Position numbers and translations under genes: made by a program. This document shows positions 38,811-51,245 of a stretch of DNA of 64,000 bases, piece by piece. The notes beneath the pieces are model-generated. The model worked only from the letters and a program-made list of their open reading frames with translations. It had not been told where the DNA came from and made no database searches. The DNA is from Gymnogyps californianus (lineage: Eukaryota > Chordata > Aves > Accipitriformes > Cathartidae), in assembly GCF_018139145.2 (NCBI RefSeq), contig NC_059478.1:15235001-15299000 (forward strand), given 5' to 3'. The number at the start of each line of letters is the position of its first letter. The first letter of the stretch is position 1.

Positions 38811-38823
38811 AGGTCAAAGGTCT
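38811..38823 (+). promoter_or_regulatory. DR1 nuclear-receptor half-site pair
   Basis: AGGTCAAAGGTCT is a direct repeat of AGGTCA-type half sites spaced by one base. This DR1 layout is bound by HNF4, COUP-TF and RXR heterodimers. It lies about 1.8 kb upstream of the PALMD island. Function is inferred from motif alone. Confidence 0.4.
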
Positions 38824-40470
38824 TAAGGCTGTAAAAAATCCTGATCTTTTTTCTGTCACTTGAATGTCACTGGAGAAAGATCCAAGACACTGGAGGAGAC
38901 ACTCCTCTTGGTGCTTAGCTCTGTGGCTTGTGCTGCATAGCTGCTCTCATTCGATTAAAATGTAAAAGCAAATTTTACTCTTAGAGGGAGTAAAATGACT
39001 TTAAATTGCCTCGATTCCATTATCTCTAATTTAAAAAAATTGCCTGCCCATCTGTTTGTCTTTCACATAGCATCACCTCACTTTGGAAGATGCATCCTGA
39101 TTCTACTTTTCAGAGGTGTGTCTCTGGGCATAGCACAGAATGTATTTTATTCCTCTGTATATTCTGCTGTTAGGGTCTCATACAGAAGAATTTATAGTGT
39201 GTCTAGATTAGTGGTTTAGTTCAGACCAGGAACGTGCTTCTGAAGCCAATCTGCTTGTCCCTAAATGTGCTTTGATTCACATCATGGAGCTGTCTTGGGG
39301 TGCTTTATTGGATCTCTTTCAGATGAAACCAAAGAGGACGATGTGTTCCAAGGGCACATTCAATGCTCACCAACTGCATTCAGACCCTAATGGGACCTGA
39401 TTAGTTCTTGTTTGAGGTAAACCCCCATGAAATATGCATAGTGAGGATGTCAGATCGTCAGCACCAACTGTTTCATTCCACAGCTCTGTTTCTAGTGAAA
39501 CCCAGTCCTTGCTGATGTGTACATGGCCTCTGTCTTGTTAGTATGATTCCTTTTAGCAGAGGTGGTATCTGTCTCTTTGGCCTTGGAAGTCCTTGTGGAA
39601 ATGTCTCTTAACAATTATGTTTCTGTGAGACCACATATCCAACTGCACTTTCTCTATATTAGGAGGGAAGGAGGAAGGAAATCAGTTCTTTGCCAGAGTC
39701 TGGTCTTGGGTTTTACTGAATACATGGCAGATTGCTCAGTGCTGAGGTTCTGCTTTGCTTAAACTGGAGAAGCTGGAATCGGCTGCGTTTGGGTTCAGAT
39801 ATCCCCAGAATCAGAGTATTCCCCAGGTACTCTCTGGAGCTTAACTTCAGGCTTGCCTCTTCTACAAAAGTAGGGGAGTGGAGAGAGGCACAAAGGGAGG
39901 TTTGCCAGCTAGCAACATGGAAGTGACAAAATGGAGCGTTCTCTCCTTACACCATATAAATAACCATTTCTGGAGTCTTCTGGGACACATCTTCATTTCC
40001 ATTTTCTTTCTTGCCTTCCCAAAAACCTCCTCCCAAAAAGAATTGATAGAGGCTGACCTTCAGATGTCATGTTTCTTCATGACATATCTTTTTTGAGAAA
40101 GCTTGACTCTAGTGAGACTAAAAGAAAAATAAATTTCAGTAATGATGAACTAATGCAGTCCTAATGGAATGCTCCTAGACTGACTGGGATTTAATGGCAT
40201 GGCAGCATAGCAAATTTCTGGATTTTAATGAGATAGGCAAAATAACTGCCCTTTACATCATACTGTTAATAGGCTGAACTTGATTAAATTAGAACAGAAA
40301 CAGTTTGCAGACTGAGGCAGGTATACTGTGGAAACAGAGTTCAACATCAGTGACATAGCAAAGATTTTTAGGTATAAATCACAACCACAGGAACCTAAAA
40401 AAATTAAATTTGGAAAGCTGCACACATTAGCAGATTGAATTGCTGATGCTTCTTCAAGTTTTTTTTCCTT

Positions 40471-40492
40471 CCCCCCCCCCCCCCCCCCCCCC
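40471..40492. repeat. C22 homopolymer inside a pyrimidine tract
   Basis: Twenty-two consecutive C are flanked by T-rich runs, making about 45 bases of nearly pure pyrimidine. The minus strand can form G-quadruplex or triplex structures. The exact length is uncertain in any assembly. Confidence 0.9.
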
Positions 40493-43400
40493 TTTTTTTT
40501 CCTGCTCTGTACTGTAAAAGTTCAGAGCTCTCTATAGGTTGCAATGATCTCTGGAAAGTGCATAAATGTCAAATCTGAATAGTCTGAGATCAAATATCCT
40601 CAGTAAATTGGAAATATTTGGTGCCCGTAGGACAGCTCAGAGCAGTTTTGAGGTGATCCTGGTTTTCCGATTTTTACCATGATTTGGCACTTGTAATTCT
40701 ATACTATGGTTGAAGCTAGCATTCATTGATATATCTGAGGTTGATGTGTCTCTAGCACCTAAGAAAAGGAAGTGATCTTCCTTTAGATTTTAGGCAATTA
40801 TTCTGTGGAATTTAGGTAATCTATGGTAAAACTGTCCTCCAGTTAGAAGTTCAGTCCAAGCAAATGGCTTGAGCTGAGCTCACAAAGTACTTCATGTGCT
40901 TTTCAGATATGAAACATGCTAGTCATTTTTGTTCCTCACTGGAACTCTTAGGCAGGAGATAAGCTTCAAAGAGATGTTAGTGTAGCAGTGTGTTATTAAC
41001 TCCTGTTTGCAGTTGGATGAAGCCTTGAAGAATTTGGGATAAAACTGAACTGTCTTAATGAAACAGCATTTTTTAAATTGTATTATGTACCAAGCTAATA
41101 ACTGCTTCAAAATTTTGCTTCATTAACTGGGAAGCATGAAAAGCTCAAAACCACTGTGAAGGATGTGTTAATCAAAAATATTAATGAAATGTGCTGACCT
41201 CCAGATATATGTTCCCATGCACAAAAATAAGGGCTCTGTAATTGAGACCCATTAAGTATTGTGGCTATATTGGCTGAGTTAGCAGCCTCAGGTGCTGGCT
41301 GGCATTCAATATTGCCATTTTTTTGCTCTGTTAACTATATAAATGGGGGGAAAAAAAGAGAGCCTTAACAGCAATTTAGTCTTTACTAATGGGAAGGTGC
41401 TTAAGATGCAAATGAAAAGCTCTCCTATCCCTTCTTTCAATATATATAGTAAGTGTATTCAGTCTGTCCTCGCTTTCCTCCTGTTAAAAGAAATTTATTA
41501 TTTGAGACTGAGTTGTGCAGATTTCTGTGCTGCTCAGTGGTTGTGCTACAATACAAAGATCATAGATCTCATTCCTATGTAAGGACACCTCTTTCTTTCT
41601 GTAGCAGAAACTCATTAATTTTAATACACACCAGTGAAGCAGCTGAGTGGGCTTTGAGGTCTCCTTCATAGCAGCATGTTGTGTTGCTTCTGCATCACTG
41701 AGTTCATTATTCTTTTATTAAGAAAGCAAGGAGGAATATAGTGTGTACAGTGCTAATGCTATCTTGCTCAGATATCACAGGGCATCAGCACTCTCCAGAA
41801 ACAGAGAGCCTGCTTGAAAAATGAGATGAAGCATTCTTTGTTTTGTTTAATCCATGAGTGAGGAACATGTGGCACATATTTCTACATGATTTGCTGCTTC
41901 TCTATTTCCTTCTTACTCTAAAGTTATGCAGGTCAAGGCTAGGAAAATTGACTGTGTAAGAAATAAATGTCAGCGATGCCATATAGGGCCACTAAAGGAC
42001 TTGTCTGTATTTCCTCGCAAACAATTGTTATGTAAGGTATTTCCTCAAGCCTCCAATATTTAACTGTGCCAACGTGAGTATTTTTACAAAGGTATCTGTT
42101 TGCTTTCTGTGTTGCTTCTTTAGGATTGAGACTTCTTTCAAGCCTTGGGAGCCCAGTTCCATTTCTGCCAGTCCTAAATGGGTCTGAAAGTCTCAGCCCA
42201 GTTCTGCCAGGATGCACGAGGGAGGCATTCATCTAGTATTCAGGTCAGTGAAGCTTTTTAGGGGAGGCACGCAGTGGTGCTCAAGACCTATGTGTATTGA
42301 TTCAGGTCCAATTCAGATTTGAATTCAGAATGGAGGTTTGATTCAGCTGTCACATCCTCCAGCTTCTTTGTCCCACCTCTGTTCTGTCAATACAAAAATA
42401 AATAGCAAATAGAGAATCTGTAAATTTCAGCACACTGCCATTTGAAATTAGTACTCAGGCAGAATACGTGGTCATTTCTGCATATCCAACATTAGCCATG
42501 TTTTTACTTTGTTCATTAAAAAAGTCTCTATTTAATTTCAGTTTTGATTCTGCAGAATTTATCAGGACTCAGCTGTGGGGATTAAATCCAAGCAGCCATT
42601 CTTAAAGTTTCTAAGACCAGGCCTCCCTTCTTCTTTTCTCTTTTTAGGTTTGTCTCTCCTTACAGTCCCTATGTAAATATGCCCTTTTTTTCTGGTTTGC
42701 CCCAAGACTTGTTAATTCTAATTTATAGGCCCGAAAATCTACTTCGTATGCAGTAATTCCCATACTCTGAAAAATGTGCATCCCAAGCTCCAGCATTGCT
42801 CTCCTGGGTAATGGGTCAGGAAAAAGAATGAAGGAAAGCATATTGGAATGTCTCCCAGTAACCCCATGCTGTTGTCTTCCTATGGTGATCGATTAGTGTC
42901 CTGTCAAGAACTGCACACATTGATTGATGTGCTCTGTGAGAGAGCTCTGTTTGCTCGCTTGCGGTTCATGTACAACAGAAATGTTGTATGTAGTGTCTTT
43001 CTGTTCTGCACTGGGAACTGGGGTGTGGCTGGACAGCAGAGAGGCAGGCAACCTTGCTTTCTTGTCCTTGTTACCTGCATAACAGGTTAGGTGAATCCTC
43101 TGGCAGGAAGATAAATCAACTGAGCATGTTTTGCTACGTCGACTTTTGTCTGGCATGCGCAGAGACTAGAGGACTCCTGTGAAGAACAGAGAGTAGACAA
43201 AAAGCCAAGCATTGGAAATGCTAAAAGAAAAAAGACTTTCCTGAGGACCCAGAGTGGTGTGCTGCAATCTAAAGATGAAGCAAAGTTTATTATATGTATT
43301 GTTCTCCCCCTGTCTGCATTAGTGTCAGTGCTTTCATGGTTCCCTGAGAGTTTTATCAGCCATCAGAAATCCAACGTTTAGCCAGATCAATGTTTCCGAA

Positions 43401-46011
43401 TCTTTATACAGCACTCTGATTGCCAGTCAAATGGGAAGGAGGTGAAGGTTGTGATCTCTTGGAAGCAGTGTGGCCTTGGATCGCTGATTGGAAAGATTCT
43501 CTCACCTTTTATCATTGCCCTGTCAGGCAGAAAATATTATTTGCCTCAGAGTAAGTAAACAACTTGTTTATATTTAAGTTAATCGCTGGAAGAGTTGGTA
43601 ACACCCATGTACTGTAGAAGGAAAGGTGTTTTCCATGACCAGATGTCTGCATTCCCTAAGGAGAACATAGGATCCTGGTGGCTGGCATGCTAAAAGTAAC
43701 TGGCTTGCTATCAAGAAATCTCTGGTGGATGATTGAGGAGAGTTGGAATCAGAATAGTAGGTTGGAGTATGAAAAGACACATAAGTCAACATCCTCCCTC
43801 TATCTTGAGTGCTCAGTTAGGCAAAGGGAGCTGGATGCCTGGCCAAGAGGCTGGGTAAATATTCTGGGAGTGTGGTAGCTGGAGAGAGAGGCTTGCTTCT
43901 TGGACAAAGGCAAATTCTTACTGTGAAATATCTTCACAAAAAGCATTGAAACTTCCTACCCAGAGAAAAACTCAGGCCAGGAGATAATTGAGATTTAGAA
44001 AATGTCAGGTTTTATGAAAAGAGCCAGATGAGGGCAGCATAGAATGCAACAGAAGACTGAGAAAATTCCTGGGTTAAGTAGCAAGAGACCTGCCCTTGAA
44101 AACTGAGTCAGAGTTCAACCTTTCCATCTCATCCTCCACTTCAACAGCAGCTTTTGAAATATAGGTTTATAGTTCTGGGAAGAAGAAAAGAAAACAATGG
44201 TTTTGTTCTGTGTACATGTGTTGATCTTTCATAAGCTGTACAATAAATCAGCTCAGAAATCTTTTCTGTGTGGCATCAGAGATAAACAGTTCTGCTTCAT
44301 CCTTTCAGACCCAGAAATCTTGTATTTTTTCCTCAGCTGTATAAATTCTTCTAGCAAGTCCTACACTCTACAAATAATACCTTCCTAACTCTTGTCATCA
44401 AAACCTAATCTGTATCTACTGCAGCCTCCAAGACAGAATTCAGAATATAGCTCTGGATATAATGGGAAATACAAGCCATGTGCATGTTAGTTTTTTAAGA
44501 GAAAAGCTTAACAACTGATGACTGAAACCAAAGATGATTGACTTGGGAACCTAAGAAACTAATGTCTTTTTTTGTTGTGTGATAGAAAAGTGCTGTCTCT
44601 GTGGCAAAATACCAGCCTGCGTCTTCCTGGAGCACTGTTTACTGGTATTGGCAAAGGACAAGATGAACACTGTGCAGGGGCTGTTTTCTCTAGATCTACT
44701 GGTTTGTATTGGTCGTGAAAGCAGGGAGTTGGGTTTTAACACAACCTTTCAGAATTGCTTCTGCAGAGGTAGCCATGCAGTCCTGGGGGAAGCAACCTTG
44801 CAGCAGAGCACTTTCAGGACACATACTGTTATGAGACAGGAAGGGAAGACAGTGAAGCAACACAAGGTCACAACACATTCATACCTGCTGTGGATATGCC
44901 TTACCTCTATGCTGGTACCATTTGGAAGTGAGATTGCACCTCTGCGTGATGGTAATTCTCAACTTTGGGAGAGATTCCACAAGCCACGCTGCTCCAATGG
45001 TTTTATTTTAATGTTTATTGACAATGTTCCCCTCACAAGCTTATAGGAATAGTTTCCTGGATAGGCAAAAGATAAACGGCTGTAAGGCACTTGAACATCG
45101 AATGCTCTTCTGCCAACAGAGACTACTGAATTAATGCTTGTTACATCTGCAAACTCCTCAATCTCCTTGGGGTTTAATTTGAAATTTCAAGGACACGGGT
45201 ACTTTACACTACTGAACGCTTACGGAAAGAAGAGGTGCTGCAAAGAGGAACAGGAACTGTAACAGCTTCTGAGTTTCTGGGTGGGATGGGAGTGCAATAC
45301 ATTTTAAGTTCAACTGTTTTCTGGAATGGCAGACTCTCATTGCTGCTGTGACAGGCTCTGGCTCTACAAATCTCAGTTATTGTACAGTTGGCCGTTGTTT
45401 GTAGAGCAGAACCGACTCTTCTGCCTGCACTTCCTGCCACCTGAAAAGGAGGTGGTCTGCTATAAACAGCAGGAATTGTCAAGCCCTGCTTCACTGGGCT
45501 ACTTAGAAAAAACTAAGGGCAATAATGTTTATCCTTGTATTTGTGTAAGCACCATCCCTGGGACTGTGCTCATCGTGAGTTTCTAACCCAGCACTTGCAA
45601 AAGACGAGATTCTGGCTTATTCTGGTTCTATTAGTTTTGATAGTAAATAAGGGCATTGGAGCTAGAAAAAAGGGGATATTTCCTTGTGAAACCTACCCAG
45701 GGCAGCTCAGTGTTATGGCAAGAGAGCAGGCTTTAGAAGAAAGTTGAGTCTCCTTTCCATTCCTGAGAGATCTTACAAATAATACATGTCTGATGGGTTC
45801 CTCTGGCTGCTGAAACAAATTCAAACCATTCAGTAGCACCAGTAAGGGATGTCTGGAATTCCCATGTAGAGAGAAGTGAAGCCCTCATCTAGCATATGTG
45901 CAATAGAACAGGAAGGGAAAAATACTTTGGGGCAGGGGGAGAAGATACCTGCTGCTACTTACCATCCAATGCAAACTAAAATCCTTGCCAACAGGGACAA
46001 ATTGCTTAATA

Positions 46012-46070
46012 TCCATACAGCACTTTGGAGATCTAAAGTACAGTAAGTGCTATTATTATTTTTACTACAG
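46012..46070 (+). repeat. Ancient SINE 3' tail
   Basis: CAGCACTTTGGAGATCTAAA followed by AAGTGCTATTATTATTTTTA resembles the conserved 3' tail of old amniote SINEs, where a GCGCTTTGAGATC-type block is followed by GCGCTATATAA and ATT repeats. Confidence 0.45.
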
Positions 46071-48065
46071 AAGCTAAGATTGCTCTTCTAAATAGATATA
46101 TTGGAGTTTTATCTTTAAAACATTGTATTAAAAAAGGCCTGTGTGAAATTTTTCTGAAAAGGAATGAATGATATGGTACATTTATCAATACAGTAATAAA
46201 GCATTCACAATTAGACCCTCCACTTCGTATAGGCTTGGAGGAAAGGAATTTCTGAGTCAGCATGTGGTGCCATTAAATGTATTCAAAGGTAGTTTAATAA
46301 TAGTCTTTTCATATCCTTTTAGTGCATATGACTTACTTTAAAAATAAAAAAAGAAAATTGCTCCTGGGGGTTGAGTGCACTGTATTCATGCTATTCTGCA
46401 CCTCTGATTGTAAGTACTACTATCAGGAGGGTGAACAAAACATGACCATGAAAATGGGCATCATAACTGGAGTGATACTGCTAGTGCACATTTCCCAGGA
46501 ATGCTAATTAGGTGCATGTCATGGGTAGGCACACAGAACCTCAGTACATGGCTGTGCTGCTCCCCCTCGGAGATCTGCATTTCTATGAATGAAATCTTCG
46601 GTGTCTTTTGTAACCCATAATTTTCAGGACAGCCACACATTGGTGTGTCTGCTGTACAGTCTCTGTTGTTGCTCCTTTGGAGCAAACAGGAATATTCTGA
46701 CACTGTATCTTGTCACAGTCAATTTTAAGGGTTTGAACAGCTCCAAGAAAACACTTTGCTCCTAATTAGCAGCTAGTTTAATACACAAAAGTTTTGCAGC
46801 TGTCACATGGTTATGCTGAAAATGTTGCACTCTTGGTTACAAAAGGTTGCAATGGAATGAGGACAAGACCTGCTGGTCATCTGCTATAGAATCAGTAACA
46901 TTGTCTTTATGTCTTTTATCTTTCCTGGGCTGGGAAGGACCACTGTGGCTACGTTATGAGGATAAATGTGATACTAGGACTTCTGTCACTTTGTGTGACC
47001 AGGCCTGCATTACTGTGGGTGAACAGCAATTCTTAGAAAATCAAAAGGTAGGAGCTGGCAGCTGAACTTTCTGGGTTCTTTGAAAATCCTTATCTCAAAA
47101 ATCTCTTTAAATAAAACTACATTTCCAGTTTCATTTTAAGTGCAGTGAATGATTTTGTAGTGAGTTCTTCTGGGAGCTCTATAAATATACAGCATAAATT
47201 AAATTATGTTGTATGTCTACTTAATATTCATTTGATTTGTTGAGCAGCATTTCGAATTGCCTTCTTACAGCACATAAACATAATATGAATATATTTACAG
47301 GACATTAGACAGATTCTGGGCTGAAACAAAGTGTCAGTCTGGAAGTGGTAGAATGGTAACCAAAGAAGGTAACGTTCTCAAATAATAGACCTCACTAAAG
47401 GAATTTATGTTGTTTCATTTGAAAATTAAATACCGACTGTTTTCTTTGCTAACTCTCATGCATATTGCACTCTGTCACATGTTCTTTCTCCTACTGTTCA
47501 TTTTTCCCAAGATGGATAGAAAGAAAATTTTATTGTATTTGAAACAACTGCTTTTACTTGATTATTCTAACTTACGTAGTGATATGCATGACAGTATCAG
47601 AAACTGTCCAGAGCCTCCCAAACTACCTCCTAATAACAAATATAAGAAATAGTATAACTTTTCTTGGCCACATTACCTTCTGGGACATTAAGATTAAGCT
47701 GATGTATACACATTTACGGTGCATATGTACAGTAAATGTCTGCAAAACTAATATGAAGTTATCCACTTAGTCTTGTGTTCTATTTTCAATGTCTATTTGC
47801 AGATCATTTTAACAGAGTTGCGTTTATCAAAAAGAAGAAACTAGTTTTAATAAATTATTGCTTCACATATAGGGTGAAACTGCAGATTGCAACTGATTTG
47901 TAACTATAATTTGTCCACCTATGTTCCTCTCATGATTTCAGCTTGCTATGACTTTATTCTTCACAACTAGTTACAAGTTGTTTCATAGAACTGTGTGCTA
48001 TTATGTATGTACCAAGCTTTACCCCAAACATATTTGCATTTCAGTTCTGAGTGAAATTATTCCTG
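46071..48065. other. Intergenic sequence, segment b
   Basis: No gene or repeat is recognised in this stretch. Confidence 0.65.
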
Positions 48066-48140
48066 TACAGTAAGTGATTTGCAAGGTGCTTTGTGATATT
48101 TGGTGATAAAAGGTGCTATGTAAATTATCTTTACTACCAT
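48066..48140 (+). repeat. Ancient SINE 3' tail
   Basis: GGTGCTTTGTGATATTTGGT followed by GATAAAAGGTGCTATGTAAA matches the same old SINE tail as at 46012, with GTGCTTTG, GATGAAAAG and GCTATATAA blocks in order. Confidence 0.55.
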
Positions 48141-49020
48141 ATGGCCTCTTCATTTTCCCAATTCAAATCCACTGGGAGAAATTTCTCGGCAACATCAACA
48201 GAAGCACATCTGGTCCACACACAGCCTATGACAGTATTCTTTTGGTTTGATTAGTCCTTCTATGGAAGTTCAAATGTATTAGGCATAAGAAGAAGAAACA
48301 AAGCTTCTCAAAAATGAAAACCACTCTACAATGTGTTTGAGAGATGCCAAAAGCTGTTCTCAGTAGAGACAAGCATAACAGATTTTAAATTGGTTTGGTC
48401 AGAGTGAAAATTGCTTGTAAGGGCACTGCCTACAAACCATCTGGACTTTCAGGACAATAGTTTGCTGCAGAAATGCTCCAAACCCTGCATATTCAAGCAC
48501 AACGTGCTAGATTTTACTAAGTTCTCCTTTTCCTCTGTTGCTGACCACTGGTGCACTGATACAAAAGTAAATGACTGTTGGTGCAGCTATGTTCTGTGTT
48601 GCTTTCAGATGAGGGAAACAAGTACTCTTACCCGTGGGATATGCTGATTGTCATGCCTGCAATGCAGGCAGAGTTTCTTTCTACTGCTTACAGAAAAGCA
48701 TGCCAAATTTATGTCAGTGATTCTTTCCATTGCAGCCTCTTGCAATGTGAAAACATTTTCAAAATAAAAATGACAATGCTGGTGAGAATGAACTTTGACA
48801 GCAGTATAATGAAATGTGTGGGAGGGAGCACTCAATCTGCAGACTTTGGAGGAAAATTTAATTCCACCTCCAGTCCTGCAAGATGTGGTATTGAACCAAG
48901 GACTTTCAGTACAAGTAGCAACAGTGTACATTCTAATTCATGCATGGTGAGAATAATCCCTTCTGGTGCATGCAGTATTAATACTCCAGGGTTTTCTCCA
49001 TCTGTTGTCATGTATGCTTA

Positions 49021-49130
49021 AAGTGTAACCTCTTTGAGGCAGGAAGTCACTTTATTGTTTCATGCATTTACTGTGCCTAGCACAGTCCGACGCTCTTAGC
49101 GGGATATAATCACTAGTGTACTACAATTAA
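49021..49130 (+). repeat. L2/MIR-type 3' end relic
   Basis: The sequence reads GTAACCTCTTTGAGGCAGGA, then ACTGTGCCTAGCACAGT, then GCTCTTAG, and ends in a T-rich tract. This is the order found in the 3' ends of L2-like and related old amniote retroelements (CTCCTTGAGGGCAGGGA, then GCCTAGCACA). Confidence 0.6.
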
Positions 49131-49209
49131 TTTTTTTTTTTTTTTTCTCTTGGAGGAGTCACAGGAATGAAGGAATAACAATATCACTCCTAGGTGTATA
49201 AACTATTTC

Positions 49210-49219
49210 CTAAAAATAG
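49210..49219 (+). promoter_or_regulatory. MEF2-type site
   Basis: CTAAAAATAG is a perfect MEF2 consensus. It lies about 12 kb upstream of the PALMD island; any link to PALMD is speculative. Confidence 0.3.
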
Positions 49220-50916
49220 ATGTATTTTTTATAACTGAATGCAGGTGTAAAAGTTACCTTGTTACTTTACTTTAGTGAAGGTCCAGATTTTCACATAATG
49301 TACCTTGTGGAAATCTACTGACAAATGTACCAAACAGCAGCAGTGGAAGAGACTTTCTGTACTGGTGGGAAGACAAAAACAATAATCATGGTACCTGTGG
49401 TAAAGGTAGGAAAAGGAAACTGAGCTCCCTGATGGCTCTTGGCTCTGAGGGCACATGCCATCAGCGTGATTTCTAAAGCGTGATCTTTTGAAACTGTCAC
49501 CTCTGCCCAGGCAGAAGCGTCCACTTCTTTGTCCGCGAGCACTAAGAAGCTGGACTGCATTTCTACAGCCATGTTAGAAGGAGCAGTCCTATTTGTAATC
49601 CTGCTGCAGTAAAGAAGGTGACTCACATGATTATATCAGTGTGAGTCTACGGTGTTTCAGGTGAAATTTTTATAAGTGAGATGTATTAATGACTGGAAGG
49701 AACAAGGAAAGGGGTGATGGATTTCCCATTGCTTCAAGTAAAAAATGGATGGTTGTTGGTTTTGAAGAAATTCTGTGGTCTTCTAAATATAAAATTAGAG
49801 GATTTAATGACCCTTTGTGGACCTTATGTGTTAATCATATTAAAAATTTAGCAAAGATTAAGAAGTAGGTGCACAAAAGGAAGATTCTGTCTCTATGTAG
49901 CAACTTGTAGAAGAAAATTTGATCTGAGGCTGCCTTTTTTTTCCTCTTGGTGTACTGAGTATCCTCAACAATTAATTCCAAGCTGTTATTTTTTAGCTTA
50001 TTAATAGGTCATAGATAAGAAATAGATTAGACTCGTGTTTGCGTATTTACTTATCCTTTATTGTCCTGCTAACAACCTGCACTTTCTGAAGTGAGCAGTG
50101 AGCATTTTTCCAGTGGTGTGTGCTGGAAAAACAGAGGACAGAGACGGCCATCTTGTTTGCTGCTCTGTTGAAGTATGTTTTTGTTTGGCTGATCTGAGGG
50201 GGAGAATTACATTATTTGTTGGGAGAAGCTAAGATGTGTCTTTGCATCTTTTGGGTGATGAACATCTCTTTCAAACGTATTTCATTAAATATTCCCTACT
50301 GGAAGAGCTTTGGTAAAAGTGCTTTTGCAAAGAGAGACTGCTTGAAGGAGTTAGGAGGGCAGCTGGGAAATGGAATTTTCTTCCAGAAAAACATTGAAGT
50401 GATTTTTTTTTCTTTAAAGAATTTTTTTCATCCTGAATTAAGATAAAAAGCCAACAGTTCACAGTCTCTCTTGCAGTAAAAACTATGTTTTAGGAGAACC
50501 AGGTGGAAATTTCAGTTCACCTTTAGCTGCTAACAGGCAATACGGCTGCCTCTTGGGAATGGCTGTGTTTCTCAAAATCTATTCAGTTCTTGCATGCAAG
50601 CACTTTTTAGCTGATGGTATATTTCTTTCATCGTAATTTTGACCAGCTCAAATAGTTAGCCAGACATGGATGTGATTATGGATGTGAGTGGAAGATTGCA
50701 ATGACTCATTTCACTACAGAGAATTCAGTTTCAACTTGCTCGGACTGTAAGGGATCACACAAATTTCAGAAAATTGCTAAAAAGTCATCCCTTCTGCGAG
50801 TGGGGAAAAATAGCACTTTTCATCAAGGAAAACCATCAAACTATTGTCATTCTTAGAGCAGCGTGAATTTCACTTCATTGGATCCCAGAAAATGGCCTTT
50901 GTCCTGAATTTTCTCT
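49220..50916. other. Intergenic sequence, segment c
   Basis: No gene is recognised. A YY1-like GGCCATCTTG lies near 50147-50156. Confidence 0.65.
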
Positions 50917-51245
50917 TTATTGGGTTTCTCTGTACTGGGTGTCTGTGGTGAGGTGCTGGCAGCGGGGGGCTGCAGGGCTGGCCTCTGTGAGGAGAGGCTG
51001 GGGCTGCCCTGTGCCAGGCACAGCTGGTTCCAGCCAGTTCCACCAGCCCCACAGCAGAGCGCAGCTGAGCCCCTCAGCCAAACTGGTAGTACCCCTGTGA
51101 AAGCGTATTGAAGAAAGGGCAAAATGCCCCAAAGGTGGTGAGGAGTGAGGAAAAAAGTGTGAGAAACAGCCCTGCGACCCCCAAGGTTGGAGAAGGAGGG
51201 GGAGGATGAGGCACTGCAGGCGCCAGAGCGGAGATCCATGATGTG
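50917..51245 (+). mobile_element. Avian endogenous-retrovirus-type solo LTR
   Basis: This GC-rich block of about 330 bases follows a repeat common in bird genomes. Landmarks in order are TTTCTCTGTACTG, GCAGCGGGGGGCTGCAGGG, AGCTGGTTCCAGCC, CTGAGCCCCTCAGCC, GGTAGTACCCCTGTGA, GAGAAACAGCCCTGC and GGAGAAGGAGGGGGAGGA. No internal retroviral coding sequence accompanies it, so it appears to be a solo or truncated LTR. The family name is uncertain (ERVL-like is my best guess). The open frames on the reverse strand here are by-products of its base composition. Confidence 0.65.

Larger units (their letters stand above)
37021..46010. other. Intergenic sequence upstream of PALMD, segment a
   Basis: No gene is recognised on either strand. 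It contains a DR1 site (38811-38823) and a long C run (40471-40492). The order of known vertebrate genes predicts PLPPR4 further right, but none of its exons are visible. Confidence 0.7.

Noticed and set aside
44579..45046. 155-codon plus-strand open frame, one of the longest in the window
   Set aside because: It begins at GTG, has no recognisable domain, no splice context and ordinary composition. Frames of this size occur by chance in 64 kb.
48578..49021. 147-codon plus-strand open frame
   Set aside because: It has no ATG at its listed start and no family resemblance, and it runs up to an L2/MIR-type relic. Probably chance.
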